DNA of 64,000 nt from Hyphomicrobium sp. MC1 (GTDB taxonomy: Bacteria; Pseudomonadota; Alphaproteobacteria; Rhizobiales; Hyphomicrobiaceae): assembly GCF_000253295.1 (NCBI RefSeq), contig NC_015717.1, forward strand, positions 4,402,001 to 4,466,000. The letters run 5' to 3'. The notes under the pieces were generated by a model that ran no database searches, was not told the DNA's origin, and worked only from the letters and a program-made list of their open reading frames with translations. Position numbers and translations under genes: made by a program. Shown piece after piece: positions 44,682-54,017 of the stretch; within the stretch, counting starts at the first letter, position 1, and the number at the start of each line of letters is the position of its first letter.

Positions 44682-45965
44682 TTGACCGATCTGACCATTA
44701 CCTGCCCGAACTGCGATCATGAGATTGCGCTGACGGAATCGCTTGCCGCGCCGCTGATCGCCGATACCCGCCGCCAATTCGAGGCGGCGGCGGCAAAAAA
44801 GGATCGCGAGATCGCCGCCCGCGAAGCGGCCATGCAAGAGAAGGCCGGCGAACTCGAAAAGGCGCGCGCGTCGCTCGATGCGATGGTCGCTGAAAAGCTC
44901 GTGGTCGAGCGCCAACGCATCGTCAGCGAAGAAGCGCAGAAGGCGAAGCAGCGCGCCGCGGCCGATCTCGAAGAAAAGGCCAATGCTCTTGCCGAACTTC
45001 AGAACGTGCTGAAGGAGCGTGATCAGAAGCTCGCCGAAGCGCAGAAGGCGCAGGCGGAGTTCCAGAAGAAAGTGCGCGAATTGGACGACGCCAAGCGCGA
45101 GATGGACTTGAACGTCCAGAAAGGCATCAGCGCCGGTCTTGAGAGCGAGCGGGCGAAAGCCAAGCTCGAAGCCGAAGAGGCGCTGAAGCTCCGCGTCTCG
45201 GAAAAAGATCAGATCATCGCGTCGATGCAGAACAAGATCGAAGAGCTGAAGCGCAAGGCTGAACAAGGCTCGCAGCAATTGCAGGGCGAAGTGCTCGAAC
45301 TTGAGCTTGAGAATTTGCTGCGTGCGAGATTTCCGCTTGATGGGATCGAACCCGTGCCGAAGGGCGAGTTTGGTGGCGATCTCGTGCAGCGCGTCGTCGG
45401 CGCCTCGGGGGCGGCGTGTGGCTCGGTGCTGTGGGAGATGAAGCGGACTAAGAACTGGCAAGACGGCTGGATTGCGAAGCTGCGTGAGGATCAGCGGCGG
45501 GCAAAGGCGGAATTCGCTGTGATCGTCTCGACCGCGTTGCCGAAGGGCGTGCATACGTTCGATCTCGTCGACGGTGTGTGGGTTGCCGACTTCAAATGCG
45601 CCGTTCCGATCGCGATCGTGCTGCGGCAACTGCTGATCGACGTGGCAACGGCGCGTGTGGTCGGAGAGGGCCAGCAAAGCAAAATGGCGCTCGTCTACGA
45701 CTACCTAACGGGACCGCAGTTTCGTCACCGCGTTGAGGCGATCGTCGAAAAATTCGACGAAATGCAAAGCGATCTCGATAAAGAGCGCAAAGCCATGACC
45801 AAGCTGTGGGCGAAGCGGCAGGCGCAGATCGATGGGGTGCTCGCGGCGACCGCTGGCATGTACGGCGACCTTCAAGGCATCGCGGGCAAGGCGCTGAAAG
45901 AGATCGAAGGTTTCGAACTTCCGATGCTGGAAGATGGGAAGGACGACGAGTCAGAAGCGGCCTAG
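44682..45965 (+). CDS. DUF2130 domain protein with long coiled coil
   Basis: Protein of 427 residues. N-terminal zinc-ribbon-like CPNCDHEI, then a coiled coil over about residues 30-200 (REAAMQEKAGELEKAR, KEDQIIASMQNKIEELKRK-type heptads), then the DUF2130 core (residues about 205-350; LRARFPLDGIEPVPKGEFGG, GSVLWEMKRTKNWQDGWI) which resembles a nuclease-like fold. Biological role is not established. TTG start supported by GGAAGGAAG upstream. Confidence 0.87.
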   Translation: MTDLTITCPNCDHEIALTESLAAPLIADTRRQFEAAAAKKDREIAAREAAMQEKAGELEKARASLDAMVAEKLVVERQRIVSEEAQKAKQRAAADLEEKANALAELQNVLKERDQKLAEAQKAQAEFQKKVRELDDAKREMDLNVQKGISAGLESERAKAKLEAEEALKLRVSEKDQIIASMQNKIEELKRKAEQGSQQLQGEVLELELENLLRARFPLDGIEPVPKGEFGGDLVQRVVGASGAACGSVLWEMKRTKNWQDGWIAKLREDQRRAKAEFAVIVSTALPKGVHTFDLVDGVWVADFKCAVPIAIVLRQLLIDVATARVVGEGQQSKMALVYDYLTGPQFRHRVEAIVEKFDEMQSDLDKERKAMTKLWAKRQAQIDGVLAATAGMYGDLQGIAGKALKEIEGFELPMLEDGKDDESEAA

Positions 45966-45989
45966 CCGGGAGCGAGCCTCTCCGCGCTG

Positions 45990-46553
45990 CTAGAACCGAT
46001 AGCCGTAGCGCACGCCGATGCGGTCCATGCCTTCGTTGTATTTCTCGGTGTAGGCGTTCGACATGTGCTCAAAATAGACTGAGATGTCGTTGTGTTCGTC
46101 GAGGTGGTAGCCAACTTCCATCGGAATGTGGAACAGCACACGGGAGCCCAGCCATTTGCGATCCGGATCGGAGCCTGCGCCGCCGATTTCGCCATCGTGA
46201 AAGGCAGCGCCAAGGCCGAGACCGAAGAACAGTCCCGATGGGCAGTCGCCCTGCCAGCGCGCGTCGATGTAGCCGTCGCTGGTCTGGCCGCGGGTGTTGA
46301 TCGAGCCGCCGATCACCGGGCGGATGGCGCCCCACGGCAGTGCCCAGGCGGCGTTGAACTGGGCTTCGATGTTGATGTCGACCGCGTTCTTTTCGACCTG
46401 GAAGCCACTCCAGAGGTCTGGCACGTCGTGGGCCAGCGCGCCGATCTTCAGGGCATAGAGCATGTCGTCGGCAGCGGCACCGGCGCTGACGGCGATAAGC
46501 CCGAGCAGAGCCGCGATGCCGGACGCTGCCACGGTGCGCACGAAACTCTTCAT
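45990..46553 (-). CDS. PagL-like lipid A 3-O-deacylase (acyloxyacyl hydrolase)
   Basis: Outer-membrane beta-barrel of 187 residues with a signal peptide (to about residue 28). The catalytic PagL signature is FEHMSNAY, with His163 and Ser165, and a downstream acidic residue in EKYNEGMD; the chain ends in aromatic FR...YRF as barrels do. It would remove the 3-position acyl chain of lipid A. ATG 46553 chosen by signal peptide; the long open frame upstream is not coding. It converges on the DUF2130 gene 24 bases away. Confidence 0.85.
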   Translation of the reverse strand: MKSFVRTVAASGIAALLGLIAVSAGAAADDMLYALKIGALAHDVPDLWSGFQVEKNAVDINIEAQFNAAWALPWGAIRPVIGGSINTRGQTSDGYIDARWQGDCPSGLFFGLGLGAAFHDGEIGGAGSDPDRKWLGSRVLFHIPMEVGYHLDEHNDISVYFEHMSNAYTEKYNEGMDRIGVRYGYRF

Positions 46554-47059
46554 TCGGAAAGCTGCCCCCGGCCTTCGAATTGGCTCCTCAAGACAGCAAC
46601 GTGTGCGCCGATTTTCCCCCTCCGGCAAGGCAATGCCAAGGAAATCCCGCCGGGCTGGCGGGACCGTCACATCGGCCGATCGGCCTAGTTTGGGGGGCGG
46701 CTGGAGCGCTTCAGCACCTTTGTCCAGTTGCGAGCCAATCGGAAGACGCGGCGCTGATAGGCTCGCTCGTCCGGGGCCAGGCAGATGCAGCCATAGCAAT
46801 AGCAGGGTCGGGCGCGGGCAAAAGCGACCCGGAAAAGCAGCGAACTGTAGGCGGAATGCGACATCAAGGTCTCTGAGAGGATAAATCGCCGCCCACCGGC
46901 GTGCGGTCAGGCGTTTTCGGCGACCTAAACGGTTGCTCAAGAAATATTGTTCCGTCCAGAGGATAATGCGGGAAATTCCTGCGCCCTGCCCGGGTGCGTC
47001 GGGCCGTTCTGAGTGGGTTCGGAATTGTCATTTTTCCCACTTCTCGCCATATAGGCCCG
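46554..47059. other. 506-bp region between pagL-like gene and dapF, with one doubtful small ORF
   Basis: Divergent promoters for the flanking genes are expected here. The only protein-like frame is a 60-codon minus-strand ORF (46685-46867), described separately. No repeat or RNA structure of note was seen. Confidence 0.4.
46685..46867 (-). CDS. Possible small Cys-rich basic protein
   Basis: Sixty-codon frame whose product is basic with a central PCYCYGCICLAPDE segment (four cysteines within seven residues) and a basic tail (RNWTKVLKRSSR). It is on the same strand as, and upstream of, the PagL-like gene. No ribosome site is convincing and no family was recognised, so it may be chance. Confidence 0.25.
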   Translation of the reverse strand: MMSHSAYSSLLFRVAFARARPCYCYGCICLAPDERAYQRRVFRLARNWTKVLKRSSRPPN

Positions 47060-47929
47060 ATGAACACGGCAACGCCCCTTCCCTTTCTCAAGATGAACGG
47101 CCTCGGCAACGAGATCGTCGTCGTCGATTTGCGCAATAGCGCCAAGACGTTCACCGCGGAGGAAGTGGCGGCGGTCGCGGCCGACCGGAAATCCCGGTTC
47201 GACCAGATGATGGTTTTGCACGCGCCGCGGACGACCGGCACGGAATCGTTCGTGCGGATCTACAACGCGGATGGCTCGGAGGCAGGCGCCTGCGGTAACG
47301 GCATGCGCTGTGTCGGCTGGTTTTTGTCGGAAGGCGGTTCGCGGGAGCGGTTCCTGGTCGAGACGCGCGCCGGCGTGCTCGGCACCGTCGTAAGAAATCA
47401 GGCGTCGATCACGGTCGATATGGGGGAACCCAAGTTCGGCTGGCAGGACATTCCACTGGCGGAAGAGTTTCGCGATACACGCGCCATCGAACTTCAGGTC
47501 GGACCGATCGACGAGCCGGTCCTGCATTCGCCGTCCGTCGTCAATGTCGGCAATCCGCATGCGATCTTCTGGGTCGACGATGTCGAGGCCTACGACCTCG
47601 GCCGGTTCGGTCCGCTGCTCGAAAACCATCCGATATTTCCGGAGCGCGCGAACATCTCGATTGCGCAGGTGACGTCAGACGCCTCGCTTCTTCTCAGGAC
47701 GTGGGAACGCGGCGCGGGGCTGACGCTCGCGTGTGGGTCGGCCGCGTGTGCGTCGGCGGTCTGCGCGGCGCGCAAGAAGCTCACGGGGCGCAAGGTTGCG
47801 GTCACGCTGCCGGGCGGAACACTCGAAATCGAATGGGCCGAGAATAATCATATCTTCATGACGGGCCCGGTCGAATTCGAGTACGAGGGCGTCATCGACT
47901 TTTCCAAGCTGACCAAAGTGTCGGTCTGA
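47060..47929 (+). CDS. dapF: Diaminopimelate epimerase
   Basis: PLP-independent racemase of 289 residues converting LL- to meso-diaminopimelate for lysine and peptidoglycan. The two catalytic cysteines are C78 (GACGNGMRCVGW) and C225 (LACGSAACASA). N-terminal PFLKMNGLGNEIVV is typical. ATG 47060 gives the family length. It is first in dapF-mtaB-ftsY. Confidence 0.96.
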   Translation: MNTATPLPFLKMNGLGNEIVVVDLRNSAKTFTAEEVAAVAADRKSRFDQMMVLHAPRTTGTESFVRIYNADGSEAGACGNGMRCVGWFLSEGGSRERFLVETRAGVLGTVVRNQASITVDMGEPKFGWQDIPLAEEFRDTRAIELQVGPIDEPVLHSPSVVNVGNPHAIFWVDDVEAYDLGRFGPLLENHPIFPERANISIAQVTSDASLLLRTWERGAGLTLACGSAACASAVCAARKKLTGRKVAVTLPGGTLEIEWAENNHIFMTGPVEFEYEGVIDFSKLTKVSV

Positions 47930-47985
47930 TCGCGCTGGCCGGAGACCGCTTAACGAGCGATTTTAAGAAAGAAGTCACTGCGCTC

Positions 47986-49248
47986 ATGTCCGAACCTCAG
48001 GTGATCACGCTCGGCTGCCGGCTCAACACGTATGAGTCCGAAGTGATGCGCCGTCACGCGCGCGAGGCAGGTCTCGATAACGCGATTATCGTCAATACGT
48101 GCGCGGTGACGGGCGAAGCGGTGCGTCAGGCGGCGCAAACGGTTCGCAGGCTGCGGCGTGAGAAGCCCAATGCGCGGATCATCGTGACGGGATGCGCGGC
48201 GCAAATCGAGCCTGAACGTTTCGCCGACATGCCAGAAGTCGATCATGTTGTCGGCAACGCCGAGAAGATGCAGGCAGAGACGTTCGCCGGGCTGTCGATT
48301 GCGGACGGCGAACGCGTGCAGGTCAACGACATCATGAGCGTGCGTGATACGGCGCTGCACATGATCGATGGTTTCGGTTCGCGCACGCGGGCCTATGTGC
48401 AAATTCAGAACGGCTGCGATCATCGCTGCACGTTCTGCATCATCCCTTTCGGCCGTGGGCCGTCGCGATCGGTCGCGGCGGGCGAAGTCGTGACGCAGGT
48501 GCGCAGGCTTGTCGAGAAGGGCTACGCCGAGATCGTGCTGACCGGCGTCGACATCACGTCATACGGCCGCGATCTGCCGGGTTCTGCGACGCTCGGCAAA
48601 CTCGTTCGGCAGGTGCTGAAGCATGTGCCGGAGTTGGCGCGCTTGCGGCTGTCGTCGATCGATCAGGTCGAAGCCGACGACGATCTGATGATCGCATTAC
48701 GCGATGAGGAACGTCTGATGCCGCATCTGCATTTGTCTTTGCAGGCAGGCGATGATCTGACGTTGAAGCGCATGAAGCGACGGCATTTGCGGTCTGATGC
48801 AATTGCGTTTTGCGAAAAGGCGCGCGCCCTGCGTCCCGATATCGTGTTCGGGGCCGATCTGATTGCAGGCTTTCCGACGGAAACCGATCAGATGTTCGAG
48901 AATTCCTATCGTATCGTCGATGAGTGCGGTCTGACGTATCTGCACGTCTTTCCGTTCTCGGCGCGGCGCGGCACGCCGGCCGCCCGCATGCCGCAAGTCA
49001 ACAGCACCATCATCAAGGAGCGCGCGGCAAGGCTGCGTGAAAAAGGAACAAACGTGCTCGCTTCGTATCTTCAATCGCAACGCGGCCGTGTCGTCGATGT
49101 GCTCGTCGAAAGTGACGGCAAGGGACGCACGCCGCAATTCGCCGAAGTGCTGCTTCACGGAGAGGCGCCGTTTGGCGCTGGGGCGGTCATTCGGACGGAA
49201 ATCAAGGGCGCCGATGCGCAACATCTGATCGGCGAGGCGTGCGCGTGA
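47986..49248 (+). CDS. mtaB: tRNA (t6A37) methylthiotransferase MtaB
   Basis: Radical-SAM methylthiotransferase of 420 residues that makes ms2t6A at position 37 of ANN-decoding tRNAs. N-terminal UPF0004 domain (VITLGCRLNTYESEVM, NTCAVTGEA, VTGCAAQ) with cluster cysteines; radical-SAM CxxxCxxC in NGCDHRCTFCIIPFGRG; C-terminal TRAM-like region. MtaB is favoured over MiaB because of the LGCRLNTYESE start. The stop overlaps the ftsY start. Confidence 0.93.
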   Translation: MSEPQVITLGCRLNTYESEVMRRHAREAGLDNAIIVNTCAVTGEAVRQAAQTVRRLRREKPNARIIVTGCAAQIEPERFADMPEVDHVVGNAEKMQAETFAGLSIADGERVQVNDIMSVRDTALHMIDGFGSRTRAYVQIQNGCDHRCTFCIIPFGRGPSRSVAAGEVVTQVRRLVEKGYAEIVLTGVDITSYGRDLPGSATLGKLVRQVLKHVPELARLRLSSIDQVEADDDLMIALRDEERLMPHLHLSLQAGDDLTLKRMKRRHLRSDAIAFCEKARALRPDIVFGADLIAGFPTETDQMFENSYRIVDECGLTYLHVFPFSARRGTPAARMPQVNSTIIKERAARLREKGTNVLASYLQSQRGRVVDVLVESDGKGRTPQFAEVLLHGEAPFGAGAVIRTEIKGADAQHLIGEACA

Positions 49249-50354
49249 GCGAGCCAAAGGAAAAAGGCAAAGGTCTGTTCGGGCGGTTCTTCAAGGGCGG
49301 CGCTGCTGCGCCTGTTGCGCCGGAAAAGGAAGCAACAGACGAAGCGAGCATCGCCGTCTCGGACGATAAACCGCCGATTGCCGAAGTCCCTACGACGGTT
49401 CCCGTACTCGTGGCTCCTGCGCCCAAAGCAGAGCCCGTCAAGCAGAGCTGGTTTCAACGGCTCAAATCGGGGCTCGGCAAGACGTCGTCGAAGCTGACGA
49501 CCGGGATCACCGATCTCTTTTCCAAGCGCAAACTCGATGCCGAGACGCTGGATGATCTTGAAGACCTTTTGATCCAATCCGATCTCGGTCTGGAGACGAC
49601 GAGCCGCATTACGGCGGCCATCGGGAAGGGCCGGTTTGAAAAAGGCATTTCAGCCGAAGAGGTTCGCAGCGTGCTATCGGCCGAGGTCGAGCGCGTTCTG
49701 GCGCCGGTTGCGAAGCCGCTTGTCATCGATCCGTCGCGAAAGCCACACGTGATCATGATGGTGGGCGTCAACGGCACCGGCAAGACGACCACAATCGGCA
49801 AGCTCGCGACCAAATTCAGGGCCGAGGGAAAATCGGTTCTGCTCGCAGCGGGCGATACGTTTCGCGCTGCGGCCATCGACCAGTTGAAGGTTTGGGGCGA
49901 ACGTACAGGGTGTCCCGTTGTCGCGCGCGAAGTTGGCGGGGATTCCTCAGGCTTGGCGTTCGACGCCTTAAAACAGGCGCAAGCATCAGGTGCGGATGTG
50001 CTTTTGCTCGATACCGCCGGTCGCCTGCAAAACAAGCAAGTGTTGATGGAAGAGCTCGAAAAAGTTACACGCGTTCTGAAAAAGATCGACCCAAGCGCGC
50101 CACATGACGTCGTGCTCGTGCTCGATGCGACGACCGGTCAGAATGCCCTGCAACAAGTCGAGGTCTTTCGAGATCGCGCCGGAGTGACAGGATTGGTCAT
50201 GACGAAACTCGACGGCACGGCGCGCGGCGGCATCCTGGTTGCGATCGCGGCGAAGTTCGGCCTGCCCGTCCACGCCATCGGTGTTGGCGAAAGCGCCGAT
50301 GACCTGCAGCCGTTTTCTGCGCAAGATTTCGCTAACGCCATTGCCGGAACTTGA
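49245..50354 (+). CDS. ftsY: Signal recognition particle receptor FtsY
   Basis: SRP receptor GTPase of 369 residues, partner of Ffh. A short variable N-terminus with basic/aromatic GLFGRFFKGG, N domain about 70-150, G domain with GVNGTGKTTTIGKLA, DTAGRLQNKQVLMEEL and TKLDGTARGG. The acidic A domain is short, as usual in alphaproteobacteria. GTG 49245 overlaps the mtaB stop (GTGA). Confidence 0.96.
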   Translation: MSEPKEKGKGLFGRFFKGGAAAPVAPEKEATDEASIAVSDDKPPIAEVPTTVPVLVAPAPKAEPVKQSWFQRLKSGLGKTSSKLTTGITDLFSKRKLDAETLDDLEDLLIQSDLGLETTSRITAAIGKGRFEKGISAEEVRSVLSAEVERVLAPVAKPLVIDPSRKPHVIMMVGVNGTGKTTTIGKLATKFRAEGKSVLLAAGDTFRAAAIDQLKVWGERTGCPVVAREVGGDSSGLAFDALKQAQASGADVLLLDTAGRLQNKQVLMEELEKVTRVLKKIDPSAPHDVVLVLDATTGQNALQQVEVFRDRAGVTGLVMTKLDGTARGGILVAIAAKFGLPVHAIGVGESADDLQPFSAQDFANAIAGT

Positions 50355-50378
50355 AGCCTCGGGGGAACGGATCACGAG

Positions 50379-51041
50379 ATGACGCAAGACGTAAACATTC
50401 GGAATGCTTCTGTTCCGCCAGCGCGTAAAAGCTGGTTTCCGTTCAATGCCGAGCAGACCATCAACATCACGAGCGAATTCGGCCCGCTCGTGACGATGTT
50501 CATTGTCAACGCGGCGCTCGGCATCGAAGCAGGCACCTGGGCGTTGATCATCACGACCCTGATGGCGATCGGCGTGATGTTTTACATGTTTCACCGGCCG
50601 CCGATCTTTCCGTTGATCGCGTCGAGCGTGACGGTGGCGTTCGGAATGCTGACTCTCGTGACGGGCGATCCGATGTGGGTTCAGATCAAAGTTACGATCT
50701 TCAACGCGTTGTTCGCCGTATTTCTGATCGGCGGCTTGTTCGTTAAGCACAATTTCTTTCAGTACGTCTTCGAGAAGACGTTCCGCTACACGGACGAAGG
50801 CTGGAACAAGTTCACGTGGAGCTTCGCTCTCTTCTTCTTTTTGACGGCAATTGCGAACGAGTATGTCCGCCGGGTCTACGTGGAGGATCACTTTTACAAG
50901 ATTCTGGGTCACGAGATGAGCGGCGTGAACGTCTGGATTTTGTTCAAAGTCGCGATTGTGTTGCCGGTCTCGGGCGTTTACGCATGGATCCTGACGCGGC
51001 TGATGCAGAAGTACCGCTTGCCCGATCCTGCGCACGAGTGA
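50379..51041 (+). CDS. Septation protein A/YciB family (IspZ), first paralogue
   Basis: Inner-membrane protein of 220 residues with about five helices. Family signatures ITSEFGPLVTMFIVNA, FNALFAVFLIGGLF and a WNKFTWSFALFFFLTAIANE segment are present. YciB proteins affect envelope integrity and division. It is followed 11 bases after its stop by a second family member, so the pair looks like a tandem duplication. Confidence 0.92.
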   Translation: MTQDVNIRNASVPPARKSWFPFNAEQTINITSEFGPLVTMFIVNAALGIEAGTWALIITTLMAIGVMFYMFHRPPIFPLIASSVTVAFGMLTLVTGDPMWVQIKVTIFNALFAVFLIGGLFVKHNFFQYVFEKTFRYTDEGWNKFTWSFALFFFLTAIANEYVRRVYVEDHFYKILGHEMSGVNVWILFKVAIVLPVSGVYAWILTRLMQKYRLPDPAHE

Positions 51042-51052
51042 GGCCTGAGACG

Positions 51053-51676
51053 ATGTCGGAACAGAACAAAGTTTCAGAGACGAGCGAAGGTCCGCAGTTC
51101 GACCGCAAGCAGCTCATCAAGTTCATCGTCGAACTTGGTCCGCTGCTTGTGTTCTTCTTCGTCAACAGCCACTACGGCATTTTCGAAGGCACGGCGGCTT
51201 TTATGGTCGCCACCGTCGTTGCGCTCGTGGCGTCGCGAGTGTTTCTCGGCCGGATCGCAACGATGCCGCTCGTGACGGGCGTCTTCGTGCTCGTGTTCGG
51301 CGGCCTGACGCTTTATCTGCAAGATGATCATTTTATCAAAATGAAGCCGACGATCGTGAATGGTTTGTTCGCCGCTATTCTGGCCGGCGGGTTGCTGTTC
51401 GACCGGCTGTTCCTGAAAATCGTATTCGGCGACGTCATGCGTCTCACGCGTGAAGGCTGGCGCATTTTGACGATCCGCTGGGCGCTTTTCTTCGTAGTAC
51501 TGGCGGTTCTAAATGAAGTGATGTGGCGGCTCTTCTCGACCGACACGTGGGTGACGTTCAAAGTGTTCGGTATCATGCCGCTAACGTTCGTGTTCGCGTT
51601 GGCGCAAATCGGTGTCCTAAAAAGATACGAAGATACGACGCCAAACACCGGCGCACTTTCGTCCGACGACATTTAA
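51053..51676 (+). CDS. Septation protein A/YciB family, second paralogue
   Basis: Second member of the same family, 207 residues: FIVELGPLLVFFFVNSHYGI, VNGLFAAILAGGLLFDRLFL and EGWRILTIRWALFFVVLAVL align with the first copy, but residues have diverged substantially. This copy keeps the more canonical ELGPLLVFF start. ATG 51053; the long upstream frame runs antiparallel in meaning to the first paralogue and is not coding. Confidence 0.9.
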   Translation: MSEQNKVSETSEGPQFDRKQLIKFIVELGPLLVFFFVNSHYGIFEGTAAFMVATVVALVASRVFLGRIATMPLVTGVFVLVFGGLTLYLQDDHFIKMKPTIVNGLFAAILAGGLLFDRLFLKIVFGDVMRLTREGWRILTIRWALFFVVLAVLNEVMWRLFSTDTWVTFKVFGIMPLTFVFALAQIGVLKRYEDTTPNTGALSSDDI

Positions 51677-51870
51677 TTGCCCGCGCATCGTGCGCGCTGT
51701 TTCGCCATCCAGAAAACTTTTCGATTTCTCGAACGACGATTGTATTTTTGCTAGACGGAGTGCCCTGGCTTGTGTTTCTTGTCAGGAACTATGAACTAAG
51801 TTGAGTTAGTTTTGCTTGCCGGTCGGGGGCTGATGCGTGGACCGGTGGGGTGAAACGTGTGGGGCATGGA

Positions 51871-52341
51871 ATGGGACGAGACTCCGCAAGCAGTCGCCTC
51901 GAGCGATCGCCTTTGCATCTGCTACACCGAGCCGGACAATGTGCGTCCGAAATCTTTCAAACCGAACTGGGCAATGACGAGCTCACCCCTCGGCAGTATG
52001 CGATTCTGCTGACCGTTGCGCAGAACGAGGGCCTGAGCCAGACGCATCTCGTGGAGTTGACGGGCATTGATCGCTCGACGCTCGCGGATGTCGTCCGGCG
52101 CATGCTCAAGAAGGGCCTGCTGCAACGGCGCCGGACGCGGGATGACGCCAGGGCCTACGCCGTCAAGCTGACGGAAGAAGGCGCGCGGATCTTGAAGACG
52201 CATGATCCGATGGCGCGCCGGGTCGATGAACGCATTCTGTCGAGCCTTCCGGCACAGCAGCGCGACCGCTTTCTGCAGGATCTCAACGCCATCGTGCAGA
52301 CGCTCAACAAGCTCAAAGAAAAGGAAAACGCCGGCAAGTGA
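51871..52341 (+). CDS. MarR family transcriptional regulator
   Basis: Winged-helix regulator of 156 residues. The HTH core is AQNEGLSQTHLVELTGIDRS followed by the wing region VRRMLKKGLLQRRRTRDDAR. C-terminal dimerisation helices end in LNKLKEKENAGK. Its targets are not indicated by neighbours; the asd gene is convergent. The last codons coincide with a shared terminator hairpin. Confidence 0.92.
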   Translation: MGRDSASSRLERSPLHLLHRAGQCASEIFQTELGNDELTPRQYAILLTVAQNEGLSQTHLVELTGIDRSTLADVVRRMLKKGLLQRRRTRDDARAYAVKLTEEGARILKTHDPMARRVDERILSSLPAQQRDRFLQDLNAIVQTLNKLKEKENAGK

Positions 52342-52353
52342 TTTGCCGGCGTT
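52327..52353. terminator. Shared marR/asd terminator overlapping the marR stop
   Basis: Perfect 11-bp arms AACGCCGGCAA / TTGCCGGCGTT with a five-base loop that includes the marR stop codon. On the minus strand it is followed by TTTTCCTTTTC, so it best serves asd. Confidence 0.78.
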
Positions 52354-52382
52354 GCCATTTCATCAGCTGAAAGCGTCGCGTT

Positions 52383-53414
52383 TTACGCTGCCTTTTTCGG
52401 CAGCAGGCGCTGGTTGACGATCGCCTCGGCGATCTGCACGGCATTGAGAGCCGCGCCCTTCAGCAGGTTGTCTGAGACGATCCACATCGTCAGGCCGTTC
52501 TCGACGGTCGCGTCCTCGCGGATGCGGGAGACGAAGGTCGCGTATTCGCCGGCGGCTTCGACGGGCGTGATATAGCCGCCCGGCTCGCGCTTATCGATGA
52601 CCATGATGCCGGGAGACGCGCGCAGGATATCGCGGGCTTCTTCGGGGCTAATCGGCTTTTCGAACTCGATGTTGACGGCTTCCGAGTGGCCGACGAACAC
52701 CGGCACGCGCACGCACGTCGCCGTCAGCTTGATCTTGGGATCCAAGATCTTCTTGGTTTCGGCCAGCATCTTCCATTCCTCTTTCGTGTAGCCGTCTTCC
52801 ATGAAGACGTCGATGTGAGGAATGCAGTTGAACGCGATCTGCTTCGGGAACTTCTTCGGGTCGACTTCTTGACCCGGAACGTACTTGCCCTTGGTCTGCT
52901 GCCAAAGCTCGTCCATGGCGTCCTTGCCCGCGCCCGAGACCGATTGATAGGTCGAGACGATGACGCGCTTGATCGTTGCCGCGTCATGCAGCGGCTTCAG
53001 AGCGACGACGAGCTGAGCCGTCGAGCAGTTCGGATTGGCGATGATGTTCTTCTTCGTGAATCCACGGATGGCGTCAGCGTTCACTTCCGGCACAATCAGC
53101 GGCACGTCCTGGTCATAGCGCCAGCACGATGAGTTATCGATGACGATCGCGCCCTGAGCGCCGATACGCGGCGACCATTCCTTCGAGACGGTCGAGCCCG
53201 CGGACATCAGGCAGAAGTCGACGCCGGAGAAGTCGAACGTTTCAAGGTCGCGGCATTTGATGACGGAATCGCCGAAGGAAACCTCCGTGCCGATCGAACG
53301 GCGGGAGGCCAAGGCGTAAAGCTCACTGATCGGAAACTTCCGGTCGGCGAGCACATTCAGCATCTCGCGGCCTACGTTGCCGGTTGCGCCGACAATGGCG
53401 ACCTTATAGCCCAT
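52383..53414 (-). CDS. asd: Aspartate-semialdehyde dehydrogenase
   Basis: NADP-dependent enzyme of 343 residues supplying aspartate semialdehyde for lysine, threonine and methionine synthesis. NADP motif AIVGATGNVGREML at the N-terminus; catalytic cysteine C130 in NPNCSTAQ; QSVSGAGKDAM and the C-terminal DNLLKGAALNAVQIAE are conserved. ATG 53414 with AAGGAC upstream; the longer open frame adds an unsupported N-terminus. Confidence 0.97.
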   Translation of the reverse strand: MGYKVAIVGATGNVGREMLNVLADRKFPISELYALASRRSIGTEVSFGDSVIKCRDLETFDFSGVDFCLMSAGSTVSKEWSPRIGAQGAIVIDNSSCWRYDQDVPLIVPEVNADAIRGFTKKNIIANPNCSTAQLVVALKPLHDAATIKRVIVSTYQSVSGAGKDAMDELWQQTKGKYVPGQEVDPKKFPKQIAFNCIPHIDVFMEDGYTKEEWKMLAETKKILDPKIKLTATCVRVPVFVGHSEAVNIEFEKPISPEEARDILRASPGIMVIDKREPGGYITPVEAAGEYATFVSRIREDATVENGLTMWIVSDNLLKGAALNAVQIAEAIVNQRLLPKKAA

Positions 53415-53552
53415 GACGGTTATGTCCTTGAAATCTATGTGTTTTGCGTTGAACGTCAGCGACGACGCAACGCCCGTTTGCTGGCCGTTCACATACGCGG
53501 CCCGCGCCGGAGTTTCAAGGACTGTCAAGACCGTTGTCGTCGCGGCCTCAAA

Positions 53553-54017
53553 TCAGCGTTGCGCCTCGTGCGTGACGGGCACCGCGTCGGTCGTCTCGAA
53601 GAGCTGCTCGGCGGTGATCGGGACATCGGAAACCAATTCGACCCCGCCGTGCTCATCCGTAAGGATGGTTCGAAATTCATCGGCGCCAACTTGGTAGTGG
53701 GCCCGCAGTCTCACGGCAGGTGCCACGACGTAAGACCCAAGCTGGGCCGACGCTGTTTTGCCCACAACATAAACAAGAGAGATCTCGCGAACTTCGAGGT
53801 CGTCTTGTTTGTTGTCGAAAGCAGCGAGCTGTTTGGCAAGAGCCTTGCTGAGCATGTCCGGAGCGAAGATCAGCAATGAGTGGCGAAGTCTGCTCGACTC
53901 ACTCGCGCTGGCGGGCGGAGCGATTGCCGCGTCGAAGATGTTCACCAGAGCCGGATTAAGAACTGCGTAACCAAACAAAGACAAAAGAATAAATGGAAAT
54001 TTCTTGAATATTCGCAT
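53553..54017 (-). CDS. DUF4174-like exported protein
   Basis: Protein of 154 residues with an N-terminal hydrophobic segment (about residues 8-26) that is either a signal or an anchor. The body fits the DUF4174 pattern: SLLIFAPDMLSKALAKQLAA, then an interrupted REISLVYVVG strand and FRTILTDEHGGVELVSD, a thioredoxin-like arrangement without CxxC. Function unknown. It is divergent from another exported unknown gene. Confidence 0.65.
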   Translation of the reverse strand: MRIFKKFPFILLSLFGYAVLNPALVNIFDAAIAPPASASESSRLRHSLLIFAPDMLSKALAKQLAAFDNKQDDLEVREISLVYVVGKTASAQLGSYVVAPAVRLRAHYQVGADEFRTILTDEHGGVELVSDVPITAEQLFETTDAVPVTHEAQR

